Shown here piece by piece: positions 7,718-16,708 of a stretch of 63,638 nucleotides of DNA. The stretch covers positions 20,872-84,509 of the forward strand of contig NZ_WVIC01000017.1 in assembly GCF_009939295.1 (NCBI RefSeq). Direction: 5' to 3'. Position 1 is the first letter of the stretch. Every line of letters begins with the position of its first letter. The translations under genes were made by a program, and so were the position numbers. The notes beneath the pieces are model-generated. The model did not search any database. It had not been told where the DNA came from and saw nothing but the letters and a program-made list of their open reading frames with translations. This stretch comes from Petrachloros mirabilis ULC683 (GTDB lineage Bacteria; Cyanobacteriota; Cyanobacteriia; Thermosynechococcales; Thermosynechococcaceae).

Positions 7718-10201
7718 ATGTTAACGCCATTCCGCACCGCCGCCGTTCTGGGTGCCGGGGTGATGGGCACCCAAATTGCCGCCCACCTGGCCAATGCAGG
7801 GCTGACCGTGCATCTGTTGGATCTGGCCAGCCCCAATGCCAGCTCAAATGACAGCCCCAATGCCCTGGTGGAAACCGCCCTAGCCAAAGGCCGTGCCGCC
7901 TCACCCCCAATCTTTTTTACGGAAGCGGTGGTGCAGCGGGTGATTCCCGGCAACTATGACCAGGATTTTGAACGCCTGGCTGATGTGGACTGGGTGATCG
8001 AAGCCGTTGTGGAAGATCTGACCATTAAACGCCAGCTCATGGCTCGCCTGGAAACCGTTGTTGGCGAGCAGACCGTCATTTCCACCAACACCAGCGGCTT
8101 GCCCATTCACCAGGTTGCGGCTGGGTGCAGTCCCAGTTTTCGGCGGCGCTTTTTGGGCACCCACTTTTTTAACCCCCCCCGCTATCTGAAATTGCTGGAG
8201 CTGATTCCCACCCCCGACACCGATCCCCAGGTGCTAGAGCGGCTGCGAGCCTTTGCGGAGCTGTACCTGGGCAAGGGCGTCGTAGTGGCCAAGGACACCC
8301 CCACCTTCATTGGCAACCGCATTGGCCTGTTTGCCATTCTCCTGGGACTGCGATCGCTCTTAGAGGGCTACACCATCACCGAAATTGATACCCTCACGGG
8401 TGCTCTGGTGGGACGACCCAAATCGGCGACCTTTCGCACTGCTGATCTGGTGGGTTTGGATATTTTACGAGCGGTGGCCATGCACCTCTACCAGGCGGTT
8501 CCCCAGGATGAGCACCGCCAGTTATTCCGTGTCCCTGATCTGCTCCACAAGCTAGTGGAGACCGGATCTTTAGGTGCCAAAACCGGCCAGGGGTTCTACA
8601 AAAAGGTGCAGGGACAAATTCTCAGCCTCAACCCCCAGACCCTGGCCTATGAGCCACCTGCTCCTCTGGACTTGGGGGATTTAGATGCGATCGCAGCCCT
8701 GCCGGACTTGGGCGAACGGCTGCACCGCCTCTATGCGGATCCGGGACGAGCCGGACAGTTTTTCCGGGACACCACCCTGGCGCTAATTCACTACAGTGCC
8801 CACCGCATCCCTGAAATTGCCGATCACCCCACTGATATTGATCGGGCCATGCGCTGGGGTTTTGGTTGGGAGCTGGGGCCCTTTGGCCTGTGGCAAGCCC
8901 TGGGCATCGAGCGGGTGAGCACAGATCTGGCTCAGCGGGGGATGGTGTTGCCGAATTGGGTCGAGCAATGGCAGCAGGATGAAACAGATGCTCAGAGAGT
9001 GTTTGAAAAGGTGTCTAGATCTTGGACTCGCCCCCCTAGCCCCCCAAGTTTGGGGGGAACAGGAACAGAGTTGTCGCCTTCCTCCCCCCAAACTTGGGGG
9101 GTCGGGGGGGCTAATGCAGGGGTGGATGAGACTTCTCAAGCCCTCTCTCAGCGCCACCGAGAAAAAGGACGATTGCTGCACCATCTCAGTCCAGATCTAG
9201 ATCTCAAGGCCATTTGCCAGGATCCCCAGCGTATCCTCTGGCAGAATCCGGAAGCCGCTCTGGTGGATCTGGGCGAGGGCGTGGTGCTCTATGAGTTTCG
9301 CTCCAAGGGCAACACGCTCAGCTTCAAGGTGATCGAAGGACTGGCCACCGTCCTGGATCGTCTGGCGGTCGAAGACTGGCACGGTTTGGTAATTGGCAAT
9401 GCTAGCCCCAACTTTTGTGGCGGAGCCAATTTGGTGGAAATGGCGGGGCTGGCTCAGCAGGGTCGCCTGGACGCCATCGAGGCGTTAATTAGCCAGTTCC
9501 AATCCCTTTTGCAGCGTCTGCACTATTTCCCGAAGCCCATCGTGGCAGCGGTGCAGGGGCGAGCCCTTGGGGGCGGCTGTGAGCTGGTGATGGCCTGTCC
9601 CCAGGTGGTGGCGGCGGCGGAAAGCTATATCGGCCTGGTGGAGCTGAGCGTGGGTCTGATTCCCGGAGCGGGGGGGATCATGCGCCTAGCAGCCTGGGCG
9701 TCAGAACGGGGCGCGTCGGAGCGCGCCAGTGAGGTGCAGCCGTTTTTGAGTCGAGCCTTTGCCACCATTGCCATGGCCAAGGTGTCGGGCAGTGCCCTAG
9801 AAGCTCAGGACTGGGGATTCTTGCCCCCCACGACCCGCGTGGTTATGGATGCGGATCGGCGGCTAGCGGTGGCCAAAGAAGAGGTGTTGCGCCTCAGCCG
9901 AGAGGGCTATCGACCCCCGGCTCCCCGTCAGATTCGGGTACTGGGGCGTCCCGGTCGGGCGGTGCTGGAGCATGGAGCCTATCTCTTCCAGGCCGGGGGC
10001 TATATCTCGGACTACGATCGCGCCCTGGCCCAGCGGTTGGCCCAGGTGATCACAGGGGGCGACTTTTCAGCACCGGCCTGGGTGTCTGAAGATCATCTGC
10101 TGGCGCTGGAGCGGCAGCAGTTTGTGCCCTTGCTGCGGGAGCCCAAAACCCAGGCGCGCATTGCCCATTTGCTCAAGACCAAGAAGCCCCTGCGGAATTA
10201 G
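7718..10201 (+). CDS. fadN: 3-hydroxyacyl-CoA dehydrogenase / enoyl-CoA hydratase fusion, FadN type
   Basis: 827 residues with SD GCGAGGAG before the ATG. The N-terminal half is a 3-hydroxyacyl-CoA dehydrogenase (NAD motif GAGVMG at 12-17). The C-terminal part (~510-770) is an enoyl-CoA hydratase with the oxyanion stretch GRALGGGCE near 614. Dehydrogenase first and hydratase second is the order of Bacillus FadN, opposite to E. coli FadB. It catalyses hydration of trans-2-enoyl-CoA and oxidation of the hydroxyacyl-CoA. Residues 427-478 (52 aa) are encoded by a family A mobile element plus its target duplication; without them the protein would be 775 aa, close to the family's usual length. Confidence 0.92.
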   Translation: MLTPFRTAAVLGAGVMGTQIAAHLANAGLTVHLLDLASPNASSNDSPNALVETALAKGRAASPPIFFTEAVVQRVIPGNYDQDFERLADVDWVIEAVVEDLTIKRQLMARLETVVGEQTVISTNTSGLPIHQVAAGCSPSFRRRFLGTHFFNPPRYLKLLELIPTPDTDPQVLERLRAFAELYLGKGVVVAKDTPTFIGNRIGLFAILLGLRSLLEGYTITEIDTLTGALVGRPKSATFRTADLVGLDILRAVAMHLYQAVPQDEHRQLFRVPDLLHKLVETGSLGAKTGQGFYKKVQGQILSLNPQTLAYEPPAPLDLGDLDAIAALPDLGERLHRLYADPGRAGQFFRDTTLALIHYSAHRIPEIADHPTDIDRAMRWGFGWELGPFGLWQALGIERVSTDLAQRGMVLPNWVEQWQQDETDAQRVFEKVSRSWTRPPSPPSLGGTGTELSPSSPQTWGVGGANAGVDETSQALSQRHREKGRLLHHLSPDLDLKAICQDPQRILWQNPEAALVDLGEGVVLYEFRSKGNTLSFKVIEGLATVLDRLAVEDWHGLVIGNASPNFCGGANLVEMAGLAQQGRLDAIEALISQFQSLLQRLHYFPKPIVAAVQGRALGGGCELVMACPQVVAAAESYIGLVELSVGLIPGAGGIMRLAAWASERGASERASEVQPFLSRAFATIAMAKVSGSALEAQDWGFLPPTTRVVMDADRRLAVAKEEVLRLSREGYRPPAPRQIRVLGRPGRAVLEHGAYLFQAGGYISDYDRALAQRLAQVITGGDFSAPAWVSEDHLLALERQQFVPLLREPKTQARIAHLLKTKKPLRN
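8995..9147. mobile_element. Family A miniature element, copy 2, in frame inside fadN
   Basis: The left end GAGAGTGTTTGAAAAG and the right end (reverse complement GAGAGGGCTTGAGAAG) are imperfect 16-bp inverted repeats, flanked by TCA at 8992-8994 and 9148-9150. The inner arms are C-run/G-run palindromes. The length of 153 bp plus the 3-bp duplication is 156 bp, or 52 codons, so the frame is kept and no stop is introduced. It lies between the two catalytic domains. Confidence 0.8.
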
Positions 10202-10237
10202 GGGGCTGCTCCCATCACATTTTGAGGAAATTGCACC

Positions 10238-11416
10238 ATGGATGCCTATATTGTCAGCAGTGTGCGGACGGCAGTCGGCAAAGCCGGTAAGGGAGTTCTC
10301 CGCCATGTGCGGCCCGATGACTTGGGGGCGGTGGCGGTGCAGGGTGCGATCGCCCAGGTTCCTGGCCTCACGCCCGACCAGATTGAGGATGTCCTCATGG
10401 GCTGTGCCTTCCCAGAAGCCGAGCAGGGCTTTAACTTGGGGCGGGTGGTGGCCCAGCGAGCGGGGCTGCCCGACTCGGTTCCCGGCTGTACGGTGAACCG
10501 CTTTTGTGCCTCTGGCCTCCAAACCATTGCTATGGGCACCCAGGCGATTCTGGCTCACCAGGCGGAGGTGGTGGTGGCGGGAGGGGCCGAGTCCATGAGC
10601 CTGATGCCCATGGGGGGACACCATCTGTCGCCCAACCCAGAGCTGCTGGCCCAGCACCCGGAGGTGTATCTGTCCATGGGGCTGACGGCAGAAAAAGTGG
10701 CTCAGGGGTATCAGGTGTCCCGAGCTGATCAAGATGCCTGGGCGCTGCGATCGCACCAAAAGGCTCTGGCCGCCATCCAGGCCGGTCGGTTTACCCCCGA
10801 AATTGTGCCGGTGCCCGTCCGCGAGACCCAGGATGACCATGGACAGGGGGTTGCCTCAGAAACCTACTTCCACATCGATGAAGGTCCTCGGGCTGACACC
10901 AGCCTGGAGGCTTTAGCCCAGCTCCAGCCCGTCTTCCAAGTCGGAGGAACCGTGACCGCTGGCAATGCCTCCCAAAAATCCGACGGGGCGGCAGCGGCGG
11001 TGCTGATGTGCGATCGCAAGGTCAAAGCGTTGGGCATCCAGCCCTTGGGTCGGCTCCTGGGCTATACCGTCGTGGGCGTGCCCCCAGAGATCATGGGCAT
11101 TGGCCCGGTGGAGGCCGTCCCCAAGGTGCTGAAACAGGTGGGGCTAACCCTGGCAGACATCGGCCTGATTGAACTCAACGAAGCCTTTGCCGCCCAGACC
11201 CTGGCTGTGATTCACAAGCTGGGTCTACCGGAAGAGCGGATTAACGTCAACGGCGGAGCCATTGCCCTGGGTCACCCCCTGGGCTGCTCTGGAGCCAAAC
11301 TCACCGCCACGCTCCTTCACGAAATGGAGCGTCGGGGCGTTCGCTATGGCCTGGTGACGATGTGTGTGGGCGGTGGTATGGGGGCGGCGGGCGTCTTTGA
11401 AAATTTACGCGTTTAG
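10238..11416 (+). CDS. fadA: Acetyl-CoA acyltransferase (3-ketoacyl-CoA thiolase)
   Basis: Cleaves 3-ketoacyl-CoA with CoA to give acetyl-CoA and a shortened acyl-CoA, the last step of the cycle. The length of 392 aa is standard. The nucleophilic Cys90 lies in NRFCASGLQ, His346 in GHPLGCSG and the second catalytic Cys376 in [10 protein letters not shown], so the active site is complete. The gene starts 36 bp after fadN with a GAGGAA ribosome site and is followed 9 bp later by fadE. A biosynthetic role (acetoacetyl-CoA or PHB synthesis) is possible for thiolases, but this context favours degradation. Confidence 0.93.
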   Translation: MDAYIVSSVRTAVGKAGKGVLRHVRPDDLGAVAVQGAIAQVPGLTPDQIEDVLMGCAFPEAEQGFNLGRVVAQRAGLPDSVPGCTVNRFCASGLQTIAMGTQAILAHQAEVVVAGGAESMSLMPMGGHHLSPNPELLAQHPEVYLSMGLTAEKVAQGYQVSRADQDAWALRSHQKALAAIQAGRFTPEIVPVPVRETQDDHGQGVASETYFHIDEGPRADTSLEALAQLQPVFQVGGTVTAGNASQKSDGAAAAVLMCDRKVKALGIQPLGRLLGYTVVGVPPEIMGIGPVEAVPKVLKQVGLTLADIGLIELNEAFAAQTLAVIHKLGLPEERINVNGGAIALGHPLGCSGAKLTATLLHEMERRGVRYGLVTMCVGGGMGAAGVFENLRV

Positions 11417-11425
11417 GAGGGGGCT

Positions 11426-13867
11426 ATGAGTGGAGAATTGATACTGCTAGCCGTCCTCGGCTACCTGATCCTGGGTCTAGGTTTGGGCTATGGGGGCGCA
11501 CCTCTGTGGGGTTGGTTAGCCTATGGAGCCTTGATCCTGATCGGGGTGCAACCGCCCCTGTGGGTCTGGGGACTCTATGGCCTCCTGGTGCTGCTGGTGA
11601 ATGTGCCCTGGCTGCGGCAGCGGCTGATCACCGCCCCTTTGGTGGCCGGGCTGCGGTCTGCCCAGGTCTTGCCCACCATTTCCGCCACTGAGCGGGCTGC
11701 CATTGAAGCCGGTACCGTGGGCGTGGAAGGGGAATTTTTTAACGGCAGACCCAACTGGCAGCGGCTCCTGGCCGCCCCCTATCCCCAGGTGCCCCCGGAG
11801 GTGCAAGCCTTTCTGGATGGCCCAGTGGAGCAGGTTTGCCGCATGGCCACGGACTGGGAAATCTATGAACGCCGGGATTTGCCTCCGGAGGTGTGGGCCC
11901 ATCTGAAGCAAGCACGCTTCTTTGGCATGATGATTCCCCCGGAATACGGCGGTTTGGGATTCTCAAACCTGGCCTATAGCGCGGTCATGGCCAAGCTCGC
12001 CTCCCGCTCCTTTACCCATGTGGCCACCGTGGGCGTCACCAACTCCCTAGGACCCGCCAAGCTGCTGCTGCGCTACGGCACTCCCGAACAAAAAGCCCGC
12101 TATCTGCCCCGACTGGCTCAGGGAGAAGACATCCCCTGCTTTGCCCTCACCGAACCCCAGGCCGGCTCCGATGCCGCCAGTCTGACCTCCCGAGGTGAGG
12201 TGTTCCAGGGAACCGATGGCCAGCTCTATCTGCGGCTCAACTGGCGCAAGCGCTACATTACGCTAGGTGCGATCGCCACCCTTCTGGGGCTGGCCTTCCG
12301 TCTCTACGACCCCAACCATCTCCTGGGCGAGGTTGAAGATCTGGGCATCACCTGCGCCCTGGTGCCAACTGCCACCCCTGGTGTGGTCATTGACCACCGC
12401 CACGACCCCATGGGGGTACCCTTCTACAACTCGCCCACGGAAGGCCACGATGTGGTTGTGCCCCTGGATCACATCATTGGCGGCGTCGCCCAGGCCGGTC
12501 AGGGCTGGAAGATGCTGATGCAAACCCTGGCCGCCGGTCGGGGGGTGAGCTTCCCGGCCAGTTGTACGGGCGTGGCTCAGCTCGTCAGCCAGGTCACCGG
12601 AGCCTATGCCGTGGTGCGGCGACAGTTTGGCCTCCCCATTGGTCGCTTTGAAGGGGTGGCCGAACCCCTGGCTCGCATCGGGGGCCTCACCTACCTCCTG
12701 GATGCCCTGCGCCTCTACACCGTGGGCGCTGTGGATCAAGGGGAACAGCCTGCGGTGGTGGCCGCCATTGCCAAGTACCAGTCCACTGAGCTAACCCGCA
12801 AGATTGTCAGCGACGGCATGGACATTCTGGGGGGGGCGGGCATCTGTCGCGGCCCCCGCAACCTCCTGGCCAACCTGTATACCGCCATGCCCATCGCCAT
12901 CACCGTGGAAGGGGCCAATATCCTCACCCGTACCCTGATAATTTTTGGCCAGGGAGCCATTCGCAGCCACCCCTACGTCTATGCCGAAATTGCCGCTCTG
13001 GAGCAGAACAACATTGCCGCCTTTGATCGGGTGATCTGGCCCCACCTAGGAGCCACGGTGCGCCATCTGTGCCGTACTTTGCTTCTCAGCCTCACCCGAG
13101 GCCGTCTGGCCAGAGCCCCTGTAACCGGAGCCACTGCCCCCTACTACCGCCGCCTCACCTGGGCAGCAGCCACCTTTGCTCTGTTCACCGATGGGGTGCT
13201 GCTCACCTTTGGGGGCAGCCTCAAACGCCGGGAAGCCCTCACCGGTCGCTTTGCCGACTGGCTGAGCTGGCTGTATTTGGGCACTGCCATTCTGCGCCGC
13301 TATGAGGCCGAAGGCCGCCGCCCAGAAGACCTACCCTTCATCCACTGGGGGCTGCAATTCGCCCTCACCCAGATGCAGGAATCCCTAGAGGGCATTTTGG
13401 CCAATCTTCCCCCTCAAGGACTGCTGGCTCCGTTACGGTTTGCCGTGCGTCTAAATCCCTTGGGTACCCCTCCCCGTGATGCCCTGGGGCAAGCCGTGGC
13501 TCAGGTGCTGCAAACGCCTGGGGTGGGGCGCGATCGCATCACCCCAGACATTTTCCTACCCACCGACTCCACCGAAGCTCTGGGCCGCTTAGAACATGCC
13601 TTTGAGCTATCGGTGAAAGCCGAGGGCATTCTGGCTCAAATCAAACAGGCCAGTCGCAGCGGCATTTTGCCCTCACAGCCCCCCACTCAACTGATTGATG
13701 CTGCCGTTGCAGCTCATGCCATTACTGCTGAAGATCGTGAGCAACTGCTCACCGCCATGAAGGCTCGCTTAGACGCCATTCAAGTAGATGCCTTTCCTTG
13801 GCAACCATCCAGCTCAGCCCCAACTCAGTCCACTACCCCAGCCCATGTCGTTTCAGCTCGACTGTAA
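11426..13867 (+). CDS. fadE: Acyl-CoA dehydrogenase, E. coli FadE type
   Basis: FAD-dependent oxidation of acyl-CoA to trans-2-enoyl-CoA. At 813 aa it matches the ~814-aa FadE family rather than the ~380-aa soluble enzymes. Two hydrophobic segments (about 3-28 and 32-55) suggest membrane anchoring, followed by a FadE-like stretch with FLDGPVEQVCRMATDWEI and MMIPPEYGGLGFSNLAYS. The core has the acyl-CoA dehydrogenase motif CFALTEPQAGSDAAS and an extended C-terminal domain unique to FadE. SD GGAGGGGG precedes the ATG. FadE enzymes pass electrons to an ETF or the quinone pool; no ETF genes are in the window. Confidence 0.93.
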   Translation: MSGELILLAVLGYLILGLGLGYGGAPLWGWLAYGALILIGVQPPLWVWGLYGLLVLLVNVPWLRQRLITAPLVAGLRSAQVLPTISATERAAIEAGTVGVEGEFFNGRPNWQRLLAAPYPQVPPEVQAFLDGPVEQVCRMATDWEIYERRDLPPEVWAHLKQARFFGMMIPPEYGGLGFSNLAYSAVMAKLASRSFTHVATVGVTNSLGPAKLLLRYGTPEQKARYLPRLAQGEDIPCFALTEPQAGSDAASLTSRGEVFQGTDGQLYLRLNWRKRYITLGAIATLLGLAFRLYDPNHLLGEVEDLGITCALVPTATPGVVIDHRHDPMGVPFYNSPTEGHDVVVPLDHIIGGVAQAGQGWKMLMQTLAAGRGVSFPASCTGVAQLVSQVTGAYAVVRRQFGLPIGRFEGVAEPLARIGGLTYLLDALRLYTVGAVDQGEQPAVVAAIAKYQSTELTRKIVSDGMDILGGAGICRGPRNLLANLYTAMPIAITVEGANILTRTLIIFGQGAIRSHPYVYAEIAALEQNNIAAFDRVIWPHLGATVRHLCRTLLLSLTRGRLARAPVTGATAPYYRRLTWAAATFALFTDGVLLTFGGSLKRREALTGRFADWLSWLYLGTAILRRYEAEGRRPEDLPFIHWGLQFALTQMQESLEGILANLPPQGLLAPLRFAVRLNPLGTPPRDALGQAVAQVLQTPGVGRDRITPDIFLPTDSTEALGRLEHAFELSVKAEGILAQIKQASRSGILPSQPPTQLIDAAVAAHAITAEDREQLLTAMKARLDAIQVDAFPWQPSSSAPTQSTTPAHVVSARL

Positions 13868-13895
13868 CTTCAGACTCAAGTACAGTTCATCTCCT

Positions 13896-14003
13896 TATAG
13901 CGGTTTACAGATCAATGGAGTACATGGGGTGCAGGGGGCGCTGCCCCCTGCGTGGGGGTTACACCCCCACACCCCGTACCTCACTCAGATGAGAACCGCT
14001 GTA
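13896..14003. mobile_element. Family C 108-bp palindromic element, copy 1
   Basis: Starts TATAGCGGTT and ends AACCGCTGTA, with inner hairpins built from GCAGGGGGC/GCCCCCTGC and GTGGGGGT/ACCCCCAC. It is in inverse orientation to the other three copies at 45389, 53148 and 60457, all exactly 108 bp. No coding capacity. The ends read as TA-flanked, as in MITEs that insert at TA. Confidence 0.85.
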
Positions 14004-14049
14004 TTAGAGGCAATCTTAATTCAGAGATCGAGAACTTTGTCCAAATTAT

Positions 14050-14064
14050 TGACAATAATTCTCA
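14050..14064. promoter_or_regulatory. Fur box upstream of AraC regulator
   Basis: TGACAATAATTCTCA reads as a 7-1-7 inverted repeat (TGAGAAT-T-ATTGTCA on the other strand), the classical Fur-box layout. It lies 47 bp before the regulator's start codon, so iron-dependent repression of that gene is likely. Confidence 0.65.
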
Positions 14065-14111
14065 GACATTTCACAATTAGAGGCCACCACAGTTAATCAG
14101 AGACGATACCC

Positions 14112-15092
14112 ATGGCGATCGCCCTTTCCCAAAACGACTACTGGGAACTTATTTGTGAGAGCGTGGCCGCTGAGGCTGCAGAACCAGCCTCCGACGGGTT
14201 TGAATGGGTTCATCCCTTCCCAGCCCGGTTAGGGCACGGCTATGTTCGCACGATCTGTCTGCGAGAGGGGCTAGAGTTGACGATCGCAGACTACCAATGC
14301 CACGAAGATATCTGCACTTATTCGGCTGACCGTGAACACCCGCTAGAATACACCTTTCATCTTCCCGAAAAGACTTCCAGCCTAACTCGTGCAACTCCTT
14401 ACAGCCTATTTGGTAGCGGCATTGCTCCCGGTGAGCGGGGTCAAGTATCTGTTAAACAGCGAATCCGTCGGCTGAGTGTGCATCTTGAGCCGGAGGTGTT
14501 TCGATCATTTACCGGAAATCCCGATGGAGAAGTGCCCGATACGCTACAGCACTTGATTGGCGATCCGAATCAGGAGTACTACGTCCGTCCGGGACGGGCA
14601 ACCCCAGCTATGTGCATTGCTTTGTGGCAGATTTTGCACTGCCCCTATCAGGGGTTTACCCAGCGGATGTTTCTGGAAGGTAAGGTGTGGGAATTAATGT
14701 CACTCTTGCTGGAACAGGAGGCAGACATTCATTCAGGAAAAAAATGGTTTGCCGATCTGAAACCGGATGATGTCGATCGGCTACATCTCGCCAAAGAAGT
14801 TTTGCGCCAGAATCTAGACAATCCACTGTCAATTGGGCAGTTGGCGCGACAGATCGGACTGAACGAATGCACCTTAAAGCGGGGCTTTCGGCAGGTGTTT
14901 AACACCACAGTATTTGGCTATTTGCGTCAGTTCCGCATGGAACAAGCCAGGGTTCTGCTGATGCAGGGACACATGAATGTCAATGAGACTGCCCAAGCCG
15001 TAGGCTACGCCAGTCAAAGTCAGTTTGCCGCTGTGTTTCGCAAGACGTTTGGGGTGAATCCCAAGACCTTCTCCATGCAGCAATGGCAGTAG
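14112..15092 (+). CDS. AraC-family transcriptional regulator, PchR-like
   Basis: 326 residues. The C-terminal ~100 residues are a double helix-turn-helix of the AraC type (LARQIGLNECTLKRGFRQVF and ETAQAVGYASQSQFAAVFRKTFG). The N-terminal ~200 residues would be the effector domain. Regulators of this layout sit next to siderophore receptors in many cyanobacteria and activate them when the ferri-siderophore is present (PchR model from Pseudomonas). The Fur box upstream and the TonB receptor downstream support an iron role. Two Uma2 genes on the other strand separate it from the receptor. The start follows ACGATACCC; the SD is weak. Confidence 0.88.
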   Translation: MAIALSQNDYWELICESVAAEAAEPASDGFEWVHPFPARLGHGYVRTICLREGLELTIADYQCHEDICTYSADREHPLEYTFHLPEKTSSLTRATPYSLFGSGIAPGERGQVSVKQRIRRLSVHLEPEVFRSFTGNPDGEVPDTLQHLIGDPNQEYYVRPGRATPAMCIALWQILHCPYQGFTQRMFLEGKVWELMSLLLEQEADIHSGKKWFADLKPDDVDRLHLAKEVLRQNLDNPLSIGQLARQIGLNECTLKRGFRQVFNTTVFGYLRQFRMEQARVLLMQGHMNVNETAQAVGYASQSQFAAVFRKTFGVNPKTFSMQQWQ

Positions 15093-15113
15093 TCCAATTG
15101 CAGGAAAGTGGAA

Positions 15114-15821
15114 TTAGTTTTGCTGTAACTGCTGGATAAATGCAGCGTGCTCTGATGAATTTAAGCCCTCCTGCACCACGGCTAGCACCTTCACCATATC
15201 CTCCCTTAGCAAGGATGCCACCGCCAGCCACAGGCCGGGAAATACTCGACTGCGAAGGACGCCGTCCCCATCCGGCATCAACGGTCGATACTCATCTTCC
15301 ACTAATTGAAACCACTCCAGTTGATTTTCGTATGATTGCCAGATCACATACTCCAACACACCGTTGCGGCGATAGACTTGCTTTTTGATCCCGGTATCGA
15401 TCGCGGCACTGCTGGCGGCAATTTCAACAATTAATTCGGGGGATCCTTCAATATAGCCATCGCTGCTGACTTGGGTTTGCCCGCCTGCCTCCGCTTTAAT
15501 AAACAATACGGCATCCAGCTGAGGCTCATTATCTAGATCAAGTCTGACCGTTGGTGCATCACTCAAATCAACCCCTGGAGTCATTGCCTGATAGATCCCC
15601 AACCAAGTCATCACTCGGCTATGGGGTTTGCCATGCTGCTCATGGGGCAGTGGAGATGCCACGTAAACAATTCCTTCAATTAGTTCGGCTTTTTTAATCT
15701 GGGGTGCATCTGCATACCGCCGCTCAAACTCAGAGCGAGTGAGGCGATCGCCACTTTGTAAAGGTGGCAAGGATCGCCGAGCAGACCTGGATTGTAAATC
15801 GATCGATTGCATACTCATCAT
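15114..15821 (-). CDS. Uma2 family protein (putative restriction-endonuclease-like fold)
   Basis: 235 residues. Uma2 (DUF820) proteins have a PD-(D/E)xK-like fold, are greatly expanded in cyanobacteria and have no settled function. The core is visible as QLDAVLFIK and ELIVEIAASS, followed by the YRRNGVLEYVIW motif. It is clearly a close relative of the gene at 57130-57849 (shared ERRY, KKAELIEG, YRRNGV, VFPGL), so the two are recent paralogues. It lies between the AraC gene and the TonB receptor on the opposite strand. Confidence 0.85.
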   Translation of the reverse strand: MMSMQSIDLQSRSARRSLPPLQSGDRLTRSEFERRYADAPQIKKAELIEGIVYVASPLPHEQHGKPHSRVMTWLGIYQAMTPGVDLSDAPTVRLDLDNEPQLDAVLFIKAEAGGQTQVSSDGYIEGSPELIVEIAASSAAIDTGIKKQVYRRNGVLEYVIWQSYENQLEWFQLVEDEYRPLMPDGDGVLRSRVFPGLWLAVASLLREDMVKVLAVVQEGLNSSEHAAFIQQLQQN

Positions 15822-15881
15822 CCCATCCTTGCAATCTCGGAAGTTTAGCCAGATTGAGGATATCTTGAACCTTTGAGAGGA

Positions 15882-16475
15882 TTAGCGGTCATCCGCTGAT
15901 GACAAAATCCCATCCAGTTGCAGCACAAATCCACACAACACCGTCTCTCCGGATAGCTCTTTTGGGGACTTTAACACCTCAACGGGTTGCCCAACTCGAT
16001 AAATTTCAACTTGCTGGCCATAGGGGTCAAGCAGCCAGCCCAACTGCATTCCATTCTCCAGATATTCCTGCATTTTGGCTCGCACCCTGTCGAGATCATC
16101 ACTGGCAGAACGTAACTCAATGGCAAAATCTGGACAGAGCGGTAAAAATTGATTGGGATCAGGGCGGAGTGCTTCTAAACGCTCTCGTTTCACCCAGGCT
16201 GCATCTGGCGATCGCGTCGCGCCATTGGGCAGGATAAACCCGGTAGAAGAATCAAACCCCAGTCCTGTGCCATCTGCGTCAGCCCAATTACCTAAACGCT
16301 GACCCAGTTTAAGGTTGCGGTTTCCAGTCTCCCATCCCGTTGGCGGCATAATAATCAGTTTCCCTGCGGCAGTGCGCTCCAGCCTCAAGTCTCGGTTGAT
16401 CTGACAGAGCTGATAAAACTGCTCATCGCTCAGGTGAATATCTGCGGTTTCCATCTCCAGAACGAGGGGAATCAT
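15882..16475 (-). CDS. Uma2 family protein
   Basis: 197 residues with the DUF820/Uma2 layout: NRNLKLGQRLGNWADADGTG, a substrate-side PDAAWVKRERLEAL and the acidic DFAIELRSASDD segment, then GWLLDPYGQQVEIYR. It belongs to a different subgroup from the gene at 15114, 60 bp away. Together they form a Uma2 pair inserted in the iron island. The product end LDGILSSADDR looks complete. Confidence 0.85.
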   Translation of the reverse strand: MIPLVLEMETADIHLSDEQFYQLCQINRDLRLERTAAGKLIIMPPTGWETGNRNLKLGQRLGNWADADGTGLGFDSSTGFILPNGATRSPDAAWVKRERLEALRPDPNQFLPLCPDFAIELRSASDDLDRVRAKMQEYLENGMQLGWLLDPYGQQVEIYRVGQPVEVLKSPKELSGETVLCGFVLQLDGILSSADDR

Positions 16476-16619
16476 GAGCCCGACCTGTTGGATTAACGTG
16501 AACTAATTTTAGCGTGGGGTTGATCAAGGGGCGATCGCACTTATTCCGTTTTGGGCGCAAAATATTCCCTTTCAGGCGCATTTCCTTTCTCCATTGCCCT
16601 GCTATTCCCGATAAGCTTT

Positions 16620-16634
16620 TGAGAAGCATTCTTA
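16620..16634. promoter_or_regulatory. Degenerate Fur-like or regulator site upstream of the TonB receptor
   Basis: TGAGAAGCATTCTTA has 7-1-7 symmetry with five of seven positions matching between arms. It lies about 75 bp before the receptor start. It may be a weak Fur site or a binding site of the AraC regulator; not distinguishable by eye. Confidence 0.35.
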
Positions 16635-16708
16635 ATTGGTAGAGCAGAACGGTTGCGTCTCAACGCCTTGCTCTTCCTCGTTTAGCATAACGGTGTCAGG
16701 AGTGGATC

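Noticed and set aside
10067-10840. 257-aa ORF antisense to fadN/fadA
   Set aside because: Shadow ORF in GC-rich coding DNA.
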